DNA of 47,055 nt from an uncultured Bacillaceae bacterium. Its GTDB lineage: Bacteria; Bacillota; Bacilli; Bacillales; Alkalibacillaceae. The stretch is taken from assembly GCA_937983065.1 (NCBI GenBank), contig CALKAL010000040.1:1-47055 (forward strand), read 5' to 3'. Below the pieces are notes generated by a model, which ran no database searches, was not told where the DNA came from, and saw only the letters and a program-made list of their open reading frames with translations. Below are positions 7,672-17,222 of this stretch, one piece after another. Within the stretch, counting starts at the first letter, position 1. Each line of letters begins with the position of its first letter. The translations under genes and the position numbers were made by a program.

Positions 7672-8286
7672 TTGAAGGATGAACGTGGAATTCTTTTCAT
7701 TTTATCCGGTCCATCTGGGGTAGGAAAAGGAACAGTACGTAAAAATCTATTTGAAAAAGATCATGATTTACTCTATTCAATTTCTGTAACGACGAGACAA
7801 CCTCGTGCAGGTGAAGTTGACGGGGTCGACTACTTTTTTAAATCAAAAGAAGAAGTCGAGCAAATGATTGAAAATAATGAGCTTATCGAATATGCTGAAT
7901 ATGTTGGGAATTATTACGGCACGCCAAGAAATTATGTAAATCAATCGTTGCAAAAAGGTAAAGATGTCTTTTTGGAAATTGAAGTTCAAGGTGCGATGCA
8001 AGTAAAGGAGAATTTTCCAGAAGGAGTATTTATCTTTTTAATTCCACCGAGCTTAGAAGAGTTAAAAAATCGAATCGTCAATCGGGGAACAGAAACGGAA
8101 GAGCTCGTAAAAAACCGTTTATTAGAGGCGAAAAAAGAAATAGATATGATGGAAGCCTACGATTATGTCATCGTAAATGACGATGTTGACGAGGCTGTTA
8201 AGAAAATACAATCAATCGTTGTCAGTGAACATTGCAAACGAGAGCGTGTTGCAAAACAATTTAAAAAAGCGTTAAGGGGTGAATAA
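7672..8286 (+). CDS. gmk: Guanylate kinase
   Basis: Phosphorylates GMP/dGMP with ATP in the cytosol. The P-loop GPSGVGKGTV lies near residue 12, followed by SVTTRQPRAGEVDGVDYFF (GMP binding) and VFLEIEVQGAMQVKENFPEG. At 204 residues it is full length. The start is TTG at 7672 (MKDERGILF), with AGGGGGAA upstream; this aligns with the B. subtilis N-terminus. Its 3' end abuts rpoZ. The gmk-rpoZ pairing links nucleotide supply with RNA polymerase and is conserved in many bacteria. Confidence 0.97.
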   Translation: MKDERGILFILSGPSGVGKGTVRKNLFEKDHDLLYSISVTTRQPRAGEVDGVDYFFKSKEEVEQMIENNELIEYAEYVGNYYGTPRNYVNQSLQKGKDVFLEIEVQGAMQVKENFPEGVFIFLIPPSLEELKNRIVNRGTETEELVKNRLLEAKKEIDMMEAYDYVIVNDDVDEAVKKIQSIVVSEHCKRERVAKQFKKALRGE

Positions 8287-8290
8287 ATCA

Positions 8291-8491
8291 ATGTTAGAAC
8301 CTTCAGTAGACCAATTATTAACAAAAATAAATTCAAAATATGCGTTAGTCATTATTTCCGCAAGCAGAGCACGAGAGCTTCAAGAGCTTGATAACAAAAT
8401 GGTCGAGAACCCGAAGTCCGTTAAACATGTGGGCGTCGCATTAGAAGAAATAGTCGAAGATAAACTGCGATTAAAAGGAGAATTAGATTAA
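8291..8491 (+). CDS. rpoZ: RNA polymerase omega subunit
   Basis: Small subunit that chaperones RNA polymerase beta-prime. From ATG 8291 the protein is 66 residues, MLEPSVDQLLTKINSKYALV, close to the B. subtilis omega start. ISASRAREL and the VGVALEEI segment are conserved. An in-frame GTG at 8279 overlaps gmk, but it lies inside the Shine-Dalgarno (AAGGGGTGA), so 8291 is preferred. The gene closes the yicC-remA-gmk-rpoZ group and is followed by a terminator. Confidence 0.95.
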   Translation: MLEPSVDQLLTKINSKYALVIISASRARELQELDNKMVENPKSVKHVGVALEEIVEDKLRLKGELD

Positions 8492-8509
8492 ACATAAAGT
8501 GGCATGAAT

Positions 8510-8537
8510 AACAACCTGATAATCCAGGTTGTTTTTT
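8510..8537 (+). terminator. Terminator after rpoZ
   Basis: AACAACCTG (8510-8518) pairs with CAGGTTGTT (8525-8533) and is followed by a run of T. It is a compact intrinsic terminator separating rpoZ from coaBC. Confidence 0.88.
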
Positions 8538-8574
8538 CTTATGAAGTCGAAGGTTTAAGAAGGAGTGAAGCATA

Positions 8575-9780
8575 ATGTTAAACGGTAAAAATGTAGTATT
8601 AGGCGTTTCTGGTGGAATTGCAGCTTATAAAGCATGTGCCTTAACGAGTAAGCTCGTTCAAAAAGGCGCGAATGTCAAAGTCGTTATGACGAAAGGCTCA
8701 ACTCAATTTGTTCAACCACTCACATTCCAAGCGCTATCTAGAAACCCTGTTTATATTGATGCTTTCGATGAGAAAAATCCTGAAAAAATAGCACATATCG
8801 ATCTAGCCGATTGGGCCGATTTAATCATTTTAGCCCCAGCAACGGCTCACTTACTCGGAAAAGTTGCTAACGGTTTAGCCGATGATATGTTAACGACGAT
8901 CTTATTAGCGACAACTGCTCCTGTTTATGTTGCACCAGCGATGAACGTCCATATGTATGACCATCCCGCTGTGAAACAAAATTTAATTACATTAGAATCG
9001 TACGGCTACCGTTTTATCGAACCAGGAGACGGTTATTTAGCATGTGGTTATGTCGGAAAAGGGCGATTAGAAGAGCCTGAAAACATTATCGCCGTAATTG
9101 AAAGAGTCGAAAGTGAAAGCGGCTTATTAAAGGGTAAAAAAGTGTTAGTAACAGCTGGCCCGACGAAGGAAATCGTTGATGCTGTCCGTTTTTTCACGAA
9201 TCATTCTTCAGGAAAAATGGGTTATGCAATCGCTGAAGTGGCGAAAAATTTAGGAGCGGATGTGACGTTAATCTCCGGTCCAGTCCAATTAAATCGTATT
9301 CCAGGTGTCAAATTGATTAAAGTCGAATCAGCTGAGGAAATGTATGACGCTGTTATGACCCATTATGAAAATCAGGATTTGATTATAAAATCAGCTGCGG
9401 TTGCTGATTACCGTCCGAAAACGAGCATTGAAACGAAGCTTAAAAAAAGTGACGGACCTTTAACAATAGAATTAGAGCGAACGAAGGACATTTTAAAAAC
9501 ATTAGGTGAGAAGAAAAAAGATCAATATTTAGTCGGTTTTGCCGCAGAAACGAATGATTTATATTATTACGGAAAAAAGAAGCTCGAGGATAAAAACTTA
9601 GATGCCATCGTTATTAATGATGTTAGTCAAGAAAATACTGGTTTTAAATCAGATACAAATGCCGTCCGTTTATTAACGAAAAGAGGACTAGACGTAGACA
9701 TGCCATTATCATCAAAAAAGGACATTGCTAAACAGCTATTAACGACCTTTCATCAAGAAATGTCGGGTGAGAAAAAGTGA
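8575..9780 (+). CDS. coaBC: Bifunctional phosphopantothenoylcysteine decarboxylase / phosphopantothenate-cysteine ligase
   Basis: Two steps of coenzyme A synthesis in one protein of 401 residues. The N-terminal flavin-dependent CoaC half has GVSGGIAAYK, the PAMNVHMYDHP motif (the family PxMNxxMW block) and the DGYLACGYVGKGR segment with its catalytic cysteine. The C-terminal CoaB half starts near residue 185 with VLVTAGPTKEIVDAVRF and continues with TNHSSGKMGYAIA and SAAVADYRP. AGAAGGAGTG precedes the ATG. The last 4 bp overlap priA. Confidence 0.97.
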   Translation: MLNGKNVVLGVSGGIAAYKACALTSKLVQKGANVKVVMTKGSTQFVQPLTFQALSRNPVYIDAFDEKNPEKIAHIDLADWADLIILAPATAHLLGKVANGLADDMLTTILLATTAPVYVAPAMNVHMYDHPAVKQNLITLESYGYRFIEPGDGYLACGYVGKGRLEEPENIIAVIERVESESGLLKGKKVLVTAGPTKEIVDAVRFFTNHSSGKMGYAIAEVAKNLGADVTLISGPVQLNRIPGVKLIKVESAEEMYDAVMTHYENQDLIIKSAAVADYRPKTSIETKLKKSDGPLTIELERTKDILKTLGEKKKDQYLVGFAAETNDLYYYGKKKLEDKNLDAIVINDVSQENTGFKSDTNAVRLLTKRGLDVDMPLSSKKDIAKQLLTTFHQEMSGEKK

Positions 9781-12182
9781 GAATTGCCCGTGTTATTGTT
9801 GATGTGAAAGCTTCACCAACAGATAATCTTTATGACTATTTAATTCCAGAAACATTATTAGATGTCGTACGACCAGGTATTCGAGTGATCGTTCCTTTTG
9901 GTCCAAGAAAAGTGATGGGTTTTGTTATTGCTCTAACAAATCAGAGTAAATATGATCCGCTACGAGAGATTGAAGAAGTTATGGATCACACACCTATATT
10001 GACAGAGGAATTAATTCATTTATCAGAATGGATGCAAAAGGAATATTTATGTTTCCGCATTTCCGCATTACAAGTTATGCTTCCCGCTGTTTTTAAAGCG
10101 AGTTATAAAAAAGAAGTATGGATTTTAAATCACGATCGACTCCCTTCTGAATGGGAAGCGATTAGTGAGGGAAAAGATGTCTTTCCTTTTGAGAAGATAA
10201 CGGAAAATGGCATATCGAATTATCAAGTTTCCAAACTACTTGATGACAATTTAATAGATATAAAATATGTTGTTGAAAGAAAAAATAAAGTAAAGAAAGA
10301 AACGTATGTCACAAAAAATAAAGCACTTGAATTTTTAATCGAAGAATACGATCAAATGAAGCAAGCTAAAAAGCAAAAGGAAATTTTAAATTATTTTATC
10401 GAGCATGATGATGAAATTTTATTAAAAAGCTTAACTAAAAGATTTAATACGACGAAATCACCCGTCGATGCATTAGTTAGTAAAGGACTATTAAAATATA
10501 TTCGTAAAGAAGTTTACCGAAAACCGTTTGAAGAACAGTTTAATGAAGCGAAGGAACCCCTCCCGTTAACCGATAATCAACAGCAAGTCGTCACTCCAGT
10601 TATTGATGCTATTAACGAGCAGTCTGATCGAACATTTCTATTGCACGGAGTAACAGGAAGTGGGAAGACGGAAGTTTATTTACAATCGATTCAACACGTT
10701 ATTAAAGAAGGGAAGGAAGCGATTGTTTTAGTTCCAGAAATTGCGCTTACCCCTCAAATGGTATCGAGATTTAAAGCACGCTTTGGCGATGCGGTCGCTG
10801 TCATGCATAGCGGATTATCTATCGGTGAAAAATATGATGAATGGCGTAAAATTCAACGGAAAGAAGTGAAAGTCGTCGTCGGTGCAAGATCAGCTGTCTT
10901 TGCTCCCTTTGAAAATTTAGGCATTATTATTATTGATGAGGAGCATGAAACGACTTATAAACAAGAGGACTATCCGAAATATCATGCAAGAGAAGTTGCG
11001 AAATTTCGGGCAAAACTCCATAAATGCCCAGTTATTTTAGGAAGTGCGACTCCGACTTTAGAATCATATGCTAGGGCATTGAAGGGAAATTATCAATTAC
11101 TCGAATTAACAGAACGGATACATGCAAAACCGATGCCTGAAGTTGATATAGTCGATATGCGAGATGAATTAATGCAAGGAAACCGGTCGATGTTTTCGGA
11201 GTTATTAACGGATAAAATAAACGACCGTCTCGAAAAGAAAGAGCAAATTATATTATTACTAAATCGCCGCGGTCATTCAACGTTTGTCATGTGCCGGGAA
11301 TGTGGTGAAACCATTTCCTGTGATCATTGTGATATTTCGATGACTTACCATAAAAACAATCATTTATTAAAATGTCATTATTGCAGTTCGGAAAAGAGGA
11401 TGCCCGAAGCTTGTCCTGAATGTCAAAGTGATGCGATTCGATTTTTCGGTGTCGGGACACAAAAAGTTGAAGAAGCATTAAACATTCATTTTCCCGATGC
11501 GAATATTATTCGAATGGACGTTGATACGACGAGTCGAAAAGGGGCCCATGAGCGACTGCTGAAAAAATTTGAAAATCATGAAGCAGATATTTTACTAGGA
11601 ACACAAATGATAGCAAAAGGGTTAGATTTTAAAAATGTTACATTAGTTGGCGTCCTTGCAGCAGATGGGATGCTCCACTTACCAGATTTTAGATCGGCTG
11701 AAAAATCATTTCAATTGCTTACTCAAGTAAGTGGACGGGCAGGAAGGCATGAATTAAAAGGAGAAGTTGTTGTTCAAACTTATACACCTGATCACTACAC
11801 GGTTCAATATGCTAGTGACCACGATTATAAGTCGTTTTTTAATCGAGAAATGCGTTTAAGAAAACAATTTGGATACCCGCCATATTATTATTTATCATTA
11901 ATCAATGTATCCCATAAAAATCACGTAAAAGTCGTAGAAGTGATACAACAGATTAAACAAATTTTATCCAAGCAATTATCTAGTGATTGTGAAATTTTAG
12001 GCCCAAGCCCATCTCCAATGTTAAGAATCAAAAATCGATATCGCTACCAGTGTATGGTAAAATATAAAAGGCGACATGATGTAGATCATGCCCTTGCAGA
12101 AGTTTTGCGGCAGTTTCAAGATGAAATTAATCATCAACAATTACAATTAACAATCGATTTTGAACCATATCATTTCACTTAG
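9777..12182 (+). CDS. priA: Primosomal replication restart helicase PriA
   Basis: 3'-to-5' helicase that reloads the replisome at stalled forks. At 801 residues it is full length. It has an N-terminal DNA-binding region, Walker A GVTGSGKTEVY (near residue 290), the IIDEEHETTYKQEDYPKYHA helicase block and GSATPTLES. A zinc-binding insert lies around 505-560 (CRECG, CDHC, CHYC and CPEC pairs, eight cysteines). The start is GTG 9777 (MRIARVIVDVKASP), with a Shine-Dalgarno inside the coaBC end. The def gene often found next in Bacilli is absent and fmt follows immediately. Confidence 0.97.
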   Translation: MRIARVIVDVKASPTDNLYDYLIPETLLDVVRPGIRVIVPFGPRKVMGFVIALTNQSKYDPLREIEEVMDHTPILTEELIHLSEWMQKEYLCFRISALQVMLPAVFKASYKKEVWILNHDRLPSEWEAISEGKDVFPFEKITENGISNYQVSKLLDDNLIDIKYVVERKNKVKKETYVTKNKALEFLIEEYDQMKQAKKQKEILNYFIEHDDEILLKSLTKRFNTTKSPVDALVSKGLLKYIRKEVYRKPFEEQFNEAKEPLPLTDNQQQVVTPVIDAINEQSDRTFLLHGVTGSGKTEVYLQSIQHVIKEGKEAIVLVPEIALTPQMVSRFKARFGDAVAVMHSGLSIGEKYDEWRKIQRKEVKVVVGARSAVFAPFENLGIIIIDEEHETTYKQEDYPKYHAREVAKFRAKLHKCPVILGSATPTLESYARALKGNYQLLELTERIHAKPMPEVDIVDMRDELMQGNRSMFSELLTDKINDRLEKKEQIILLLNRRGHSTFVMCRECGETISCDHCDISMTYHKNNHLLKCHYCSSEKRMPEACPECQSDAIRFFGVGTQKVEEALNIHFPDANIIRMDVDTTSRKGAHERLLKKFENHEADILLGTQMIAKGLDFKNVTLVGVLAADGMLHLPDFRSAEKSFQLLTQVSGRAGRHELKGEVVVQTYTPDHYTVQYASDHDYKSFFNREMRLRKQFGYPPYYYLSLINVSHKNHVKVVEVIQQIKQILSKQLSSDCEILGPSPSPMLRIKNRYRYQCMVKYKRRHDVDHALAEVLRQFQDEINHQQLQLTIDFEPYHFT

Positions 12183-12195
12183 AAAGGGATGTCCC

Positions 12196-13134
12196 ATGTC
12201 TAAACGAATTATATTTATGGGAACACCTGATTTTAGTGTTCCTGTTTTAGAACGATTAATTGAAAGTGACTATGAGGTCGTCGCCGTCGTTACACAACCG
12301 GACAGACCTAAAGGGAGAAAAAGGATTTTAAGCCCACCTCCCGTTAAAGTCGTTGCGGAAAAACATCAAATTCCTCTGTTTCAACCTGAAAAAATTAGAA
12401 ATGAATTTGAACCTATTTTATCCCTTAAGCCCGATTTAATTGTGACGTGTGCTTATGGTCAAATTTTGCCGAAAGAAATATTAGATGCACCACGATTTGG
12501 CTGTATTAATGTACACGCATCATTACTTCCACAATTACGTGGCGGAGCACCGATTCATTATGCTATTATCGAAGGGAAAGAAGAAACGGGTATAACAATC
12601 ATGTATATGGTTGAAGCCCTCGATGCGGGTGATATGATTGCAAGTCGAGCCATTCCAATTGAAGAAGATGATCATGTCGGAACATTGCATGATAAGCTCT
12701 CTCAATTAGGTGCCAATTTATTAATCGATGTTTTACCGAAATTATTTACAAATGATATTGATCCCCAACCTCAAGACGATTCTAAAGCAACTTACGCATA
12801 CAATATTAAAAGAGATCAAGAGATAATAGATTGGAATAAAAGTCAGAAAGAAATTTATAATCATATCCGTGGCCTTCACCCTTGGCCAGTTGCTTATACA
12901 ACATATGACGACCAAGTTATTAAAATTTGGTGGGCTGAAAAATGTGAACAAAATGCAGAAGCCGATCCTGGCACAATCGTATCTATAGAAAAAGATGGAT
13001 TAATTTGTGCAACAGGGGATCAAAAAACGATTAAAATTACGGAAATACAGCCTTCTGGTAAAAAACGAATGACCGTCGAGCAATTTTTACTCGGTTCAAA
13101 AGATTATTTTCAATTGAATAGTCAGTTAGGATGA
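12196..13134 (+). CDS. fmt: Methionyl-tRNA formyltransferase
   Basis: Transfers a formyl group from 10-formyl-tetrahydrofolate to initiator Met-tRNA. The 312-residue protein starts MSKRIIFMGTPDFSVPVLE, which is diagnostic. The catalytic region carries INVHASLLPQLRGGAPIHYA and a C-terminal OB-like tRNA-binding domain (about 205-312). The start at 12196 is supported by AGAAAGGGATG and the family N-terminus; an in-frame ATG at 12160 lies within priA. The gene continues the coaBC-priA-fmt-rsmB run. A peptide deformylase must be encoded elsewhere. Confidence 0.97.
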   Translation: MSKRIIFMGTPDFSVPVLERLIESDYEVVAVVTQPDRPKGRKRILSPPPVKVVAEKHQIPLFQPEKIRNEFEPILSLKPDLIVTCAYGQILPKEILDAPRFGCINVHASLLPQLRGGAPIHYAIIEGKEETGITIMYMVEALDAGDMIASRAIPIEEDDHVGTLHDKLSQLGANLLIDVLPKLFTNDIDPQPQDDSKATYAYNIKRDQEIIDWNKSQKEIYNHIRGLHPWPVAYTTYDDQVIKIWWAEKCEQNAEADPGTIVSIEKDGLICATGDQKTIKITEIQPSGKKRMTVEQFLLGSKDYFQLNSQLG

Positions 13135-13138
13135 TTGA

Positions 13139-14482
13139 ATGTCTTCAAAAAACGTACGAGAAGTCGCCTTAAATTTACTTTTACAAGTAGGAGAATCAGG
13201 TGGTTTTAGCCATATATTAATTAATCAGGCGATTAAAAATAATAAAGTATCTGAGAAGGATAAAAGCTTGTTAACTGAGCTCATTTACGGCACATTGCAA
13301 CGAAAATTAACGTTACAATTTTATTTGAAGCCGTTTATTAAAGTGAAAAAGATGGACCCATCAATTGAATGGCTCCTTTATTTATCCATCTATCAATTAG
13401 TTTTTTTAGATAAAATTCCTGACCATGCTATTATAAATGAAGCCGTTAACATTGCGAAAAGAAAAGGTCATGAAGGCAAAGCGAAATTCGTAAACGGTGT
13501 ATTAAGAAATATTCAACGACAAGGGGTACCGAAAACGGAATTGATAGAAGACCAAATCGAACGTTTAAGTGTTGAAACGAGCCATCCGAAATGGTTAGTT
13601 CAAAGATGGAATGATCAATACGGCTTTGAAACGACCGAAAAAATGTGTCATTCAAACCTTTTATCGAAAAAAATAACTGTTCGAATTCAACCGTTAAAAC
13701 ATCATATCGATGAAGTAGTAGAGATTTTAAATGAGGAAGGAATCATGACATCAAAATCTACTTTGTCGAATCAAGGACTCGTCGTTGAAAAAGGCCATGT
13801 CTTATCAAGTCGCTTATTTCCCGGAAAATTAACGATTCAAGATGAAACGTCAATGCTCGTATCCGAAATGCTTGATGTCAAGCCAGGAATGAAAGTGTTA
13901 GATGCTTGTAGTGCACCAGGTGGGAAAACGACACATATTGCGGAAAAAATGAATAATGATGGGGAAATTTATGCGTTTGATCTTCATAAGAAAAAGATAA
14001 AACTCGTTAAAGAAAAAGCTAAACTACTAGATTTATCAATTATTCAAGTCGAAGCATACGATAGCCGTCAATTACAGGAGCGATTTGAGCCGAAAACATT
14101 TGATCGAATTTTATTAGATGCACCATGTTCTGGTTTAGGAGTGTTAAGAAGTAAACCAGATATTAAATATAACAAAAAAGAAAAAGATATCGAGCAATTA
14201 AGTCAAATTCAAAACGATCTACTAGAATCTGTCTTGCCATTACTAAAAGATGACGGGAAACTTGTTTATAGTACGTGTACGGTCGAGCGAACAGAAAACG
14301 AAGAGCAAATCAAAAATCTGTTACAAACAAACGACGAAATCGAAATTGATCCAAGTTTTTTTGAACAATTGCCGGAAAGTACGCGTCAATTAGAAGGTAG
14401 ATCATCATATGGGATTCAAATTTTTCCTCATGATTTTAATGCAGATGGTTTTTTCATAACTCGTTTACGAAAAGTTAAATAA
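13139..14482 (+). CDS. rsmB: 16S rRNA (cytosine-967 C5) methyltransferase RsmB
   Basis: SAM-dependent m5C methyltransferase of the RsmB/NOP2 type, 447 residues, matching the B. subtilis length. A NusB-like helical domain occupies about 1-140. The Rossmann methyltransferase domain then shows VLDACSAPGGKTTHIAEKM (SAM site), LLDAPCSGLGVLRSKPD and LVYSTCTVERTENEEQ; the two motif cysteines are both present. It starts 4 bp after fmt. In B. subtilis rlmN would follow; here prpC comes next after a 31-bp gap. Confidence 0.95.
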   Translation: MSSKNVREVALNLLLQVGESGGFSHILINQAIKNNKVSEKDKSLLTELIYGTLQRKLTLQFYLKPFIKVKKMDPSIEWLLYLSIYQLVFLDKIPDHAIINEAVNIAKRKGHEGKAKFVNGVLRNIQRQGVPKTELIEDQIERLSVETSHPKWLVQRWNDQYGFETTEKMCHSNLLSKKITVRIQPLKHHIDEVVEILNEEGIMTSKSTLSNQGLVVEKGHVLSSRLFPGKLTIQDETSMLVSEMLDVKPGMKVLDACSAPGGKTTHIAEKMNNDGEIYAFDLHKKKIKLVKEKAKLLDLSIIQVEAYDSRQLQERFEPKTFDRILLDAPCSGLGVLRSKPDIKYNKKEKDIEQLSQIQNDLLESVLPLLKDDGKLVYSTCTVERTENEEQIKNLLQTNDEIEIDPSFFEQLPESTRQLEGRSSYGIQIFPHDFNADGFFITRLRKVK

Positions 14483-14513
14483 TTGCTTTGTATATTAATG
14501 GGGTGATAGTTAA

Positions 14514-15269
14514 ATGGAAGCGTCTTTTAAATCAGATGTTGGAAAAGTAAGAGAAGTTAATGAGGATGCTGGAGGGATTTATTTTAATCGATCCAAGCAA
14601 ATGCTCGCCACGATTGCTGACGGTATGGGTGGGCATAAAGCTGGTGATGTTGCGAGCCAGCTCGTTTCAAACCATTTAAAGGAACTGTGGGAAAATACAG
14701 ATCGATTCGAAACTGAAGAAGAGATCGGTACATGGTTAGAAGAAGCAATCATTAAAACGAATGAGCACGTTCTAAGTGAATCTAAAAATGATTGTGAATT
14801 TCTCGGAATGGGGACGACAGTTGTTGGAGCTGTCTTTTTAAACGATGTCGTAGTCGTCGCCCATGTTGGTGACAGTCGCTTATATTACATAACTGAAAAA
14901 GACATCGTTCAAATCACTGAGGACCATTCCTTCGTTCAAGAATTATTGAAAACAGGTGAAATTACTGAAGAAGAAGCAGAAGCTCATCCGAAAAGGAATG
15001 TGTTACTTCGAGCTGTAGGAACTGAAGAAGATGTCACCGTTGATATTAACTCATTTAAAGTAGAGGACCAATCTTACATTTTAATTTGTTCTGACGGATT
15101 AAGTAATAAATTGTCTCCAGAAGATTTAATGACGGTTGTCCACTCTAATCAAACCCTTGATGAAAAAATTGACGAACTTATTACAATCGCCAACGAGCGA
15201 GGCGGTGAAGATAATATATCTGTTATCTTAGTTAAAAGTAGTCGAAAAAAAGCAGGTGAAGCATCATGA
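14514..15269 (+). CDS. prpC: PP2C-type Ser/Thr protein phosphatase PrpC
   Basis: Metal-dependent phosphatase that reverses PrkC phosphorylation. The 251-residue protein shows the PP2C motifs: VGKVREVNEDAGG at the N-terminus, ADGMGGHKAGDVAS (metal-binding Asp and Gly), GMGTTVVGA, VAHVGDSRLYY, ICSDGLSNKLS and GGEDNISVILV. All metal-coordinating aspartates are in place. It overlaps prkC by 4 bp (ATGA), so kinase and phosphatase are translationally coupled, as is usual in Bacillota. Confidence 0.97.
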   Translation: MEASFKSDVGKVREVNEDAGGIYFNRSKQMLATIADGMGGHKAGDVASQLVSNHLKELWENTDRFETEEEIGTWLEEAIIKTNEHVLSESKNDCEFLGMGTTVVGAVFLNDVVVVAHVGDSRLYYITEKDIVQITEDHSFVQELLKTGEITEEEAEAHPKRNVLLRAVGTEEDVTVDINSFKVEDQSYILICSDGLSNKLSPEDLMTVVHSNQTLDEKIDELITIANERGGEDNISVILVKSSRKKAGEAS

Positions 15270-17206
15270 TCGATGGTCGTTTATTAAATGAACGTTATAA
15301 ATTGTTAAGGCCAATTGGTGGCGGTGGAATGGCTAAAGTTTTTTTAGCGAGAGATACTATATTAGATCGTGATGTCGCCATTAAAATTTTACGTATGGAA
15401 TATTCGAACGATCAAGAGTTTATCGAAAGGTTCAGAAGAGAAGCTGAATCGACCATTAGTTTATCTCATCCACATATCGTTAACATTTATGATGTTGGAC
15501 AAGAAGATGACGTCTATTATATCGTCATGGAATATGTTGAGGGGATGACGTTAAAGCAGCACATCCAGCAATATGGACCATTACTAGTTGAAGAAGCGGT
15601 CAATATTATGTCACAGCTCTCTTCAGCGATAGCCCATGCTCATGATAATGGAATTATTCATCGTGATATAAAGCCACAAAACATTTTAATTAACAAATTT
15701 GGTAACGTAAAAGTAACGGATTTTGGCATTGCGATGGCTTTAAGCTCGACATCATTAACGAAAACGAATAATGTCATCGGTTCTGTTCACTACTTATCTC
15801 CAGAGCAAGCTCGGGGAGGAACAGCAACGAAAAAATCCGATATTTACTCTTTAGGTATCGTTTTATTTGAATTATTAACGGGACAAATTCCTTTTTCGGG
15901 CGAATCAGCTGTTTCTATTGCATTAAAACATATGCAAACAGAAACGCCCTTTGTCAGAACGTTTAATCCATCTATTCCACAAAGCTTAGAAAATGTCGTT
16001 TTAAAAGCGACGGCGAAGGATCCGTTTCATCGTTATCAATCGATTGAAGAAATGTATAACGATTTACAAACTGTGCTAACGCCTGAGCGGGCAAATGAAG
16101 AACGATTCATGCCACCGGAAGAAGAGGGCGAAGTAACGAAAGCGATGCCGATTTTTGCTGAAGATAAATTACAGGATACTGACAGTGAAAATACGATTGT
16201 TAATCAAAAAGATGGCGAGAAAAGTAAAGAAAAAAAATATAAAAAGTGGATGATCGTTTCTATTTCACTTTTTGCGTTATTATTAACGGCTGCTATTATT
16301 GCTCTTATTGTTTTACCACGCTGGTTTAGCCCAGCTGATGTAGAAATACCTGAATTAGCTGATTATACGTATGAAGATGCCGTGAATGAATTAAGAGAAT
16401 TGAATTTAGAATTTGAAAGGGAATCTGTCTTTTCAGAGGATATTGAGGAAGGCTTCGTCATTCGAACGTCTCCTCGGGCTGGTACAGTAGTTAAAGAAGG
16501 CTCCCAAGTTGTTTTATATACGAGTTTAGGGAAGGAAAAAATTGAATTTCCTGACTATGTTGGTGAACAATATGAACATGTGGAAAGATCTTTAATTAAT
16601 AACGGTTATGCAGATGTTATTCCATATGAAAAAGTATCAGACAGGCCTGTTGGAGAAATTATTCGTCAAATTCAACCTGAGCCAGGAGAGCTCATTATAC
16701 CTGAAGAAACACGTGTCATTTTTGATGTGAGTGCTGGACCGCCGAAAATAACACTCCAATCGTTCAGAGGGTGGACCGTTGATGAAGTTCAAGAATATAT
16801 AAGGCAAAATGAATTGACATTAAGAACGGAGGAAGAGTTTTCGGATACCGTCCCTGAAGGTCAAGTCATTCGCCAAGACCCAAGTGCGAGTACGGAGCTT
16901 GAAATAGGTGATGAAGTAAGAATTTACGTTTCAAAGGGCCCAGAGCTTTTACCTGTAGAAATTGAAGAAACGGTTTCGATTGAATTTAATCCAGACGCTG
17001 AAATAACGAATGAAGTCGTAGAAGTTGTCATTTACGTAACTGATATGAATCGCGATCAAGAAGAATGGGTTCGTGAGCCAATTTTTGAAGATACATCGTA
17101 TAATATTAGTTTAACGATTGCCCCGAATGAATCGGCAATTATTGAAGTTTATATTGATGGCGATCTGTATGAAGAGAAAACGATAAATTATAGTGACGGC
17201 ACATAA
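15266..17206 (+). CDS. prkC: PASTA-domain Ser/Thr protein kinase PrkC
   Basis: Membrane-anchored Hanks-type kinase sensing muropeptides or lipid II outside the cell. The 646 residues comprise a cytosolic kinase domain (about 10-270), a charged juxtamembrane linker, one membrane helix (about 327-350) and an extracellular part. The kinase has GGGGMAKVF, VAIKIL, HRDIKPQN near 131 and DFGIA. Three PASTA repeats start near 355, 425 and 495, and a C-terminal Ig-like region follows. Activation-loop threonines lie in SLTKTNNVIGSVHYLSPEQA. In B. subtilis this kinase has roles in germination and stationary phase. It is coupled to prpC and followed by rsgA, itself a reported PrkC substrate in B. subtilis. 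Confidence 0.97.
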   Translation: MIDGRLLNERYKLLRPIGGGGMAKVFLARDTILDRDVAIKILRMEYSNDQEFIERFRREAESTISLSHPHIVNIYDVGQEDDVYYIVMEYVEGMTLKQHIQQYGPLLVEEAVNIMSQLSSAIAHAHDNGIIHRDIKPQNILINKFGNVKVTDFGIAMALSSTSLTKTNNVIGSVHYLSPEQARGGTATKKSDIYSLGIVLFELLTGQIPFSGESAVSIALKHMQTETPFVRTFNPSIPQSLENVVLKATAKDPFHRYQSIEEMYNDLQTVLTPERANEERFMPPEEEGEVTKAMPIFAEDKLQDTDSENTIVNQKDGEKSKEKKYKKWMIVSISLFALLLTAAIIALIVLPRWFSPADVEIPELADYTYEDAVNELRELNLEFERESVFSEDIEEGFVIRTSPRAGTVVKEGSQVVLYTSLGKEKIEFPDYVGEQYEHVERSLINNGYADVIPYEKVSDRPVGEIIRQIQPEPGELIIPEETRVIFDVSAGPPKITLQSFRGWTVDEVQEYIRQNELTLRTEEEFSDTVPEGQVIRQDPSASTELEIGDEVRIYVSKGPELLPVEIEETVSIEFNPDAEITNEVVEVVIYVTDMNRDQEEWVREPIFEDTSYNISLTIAPNESAIIEVYIDGDLYEEKTINYSDGT

Positions 17207-17222
17207 AAGAAAGGATAATTAG

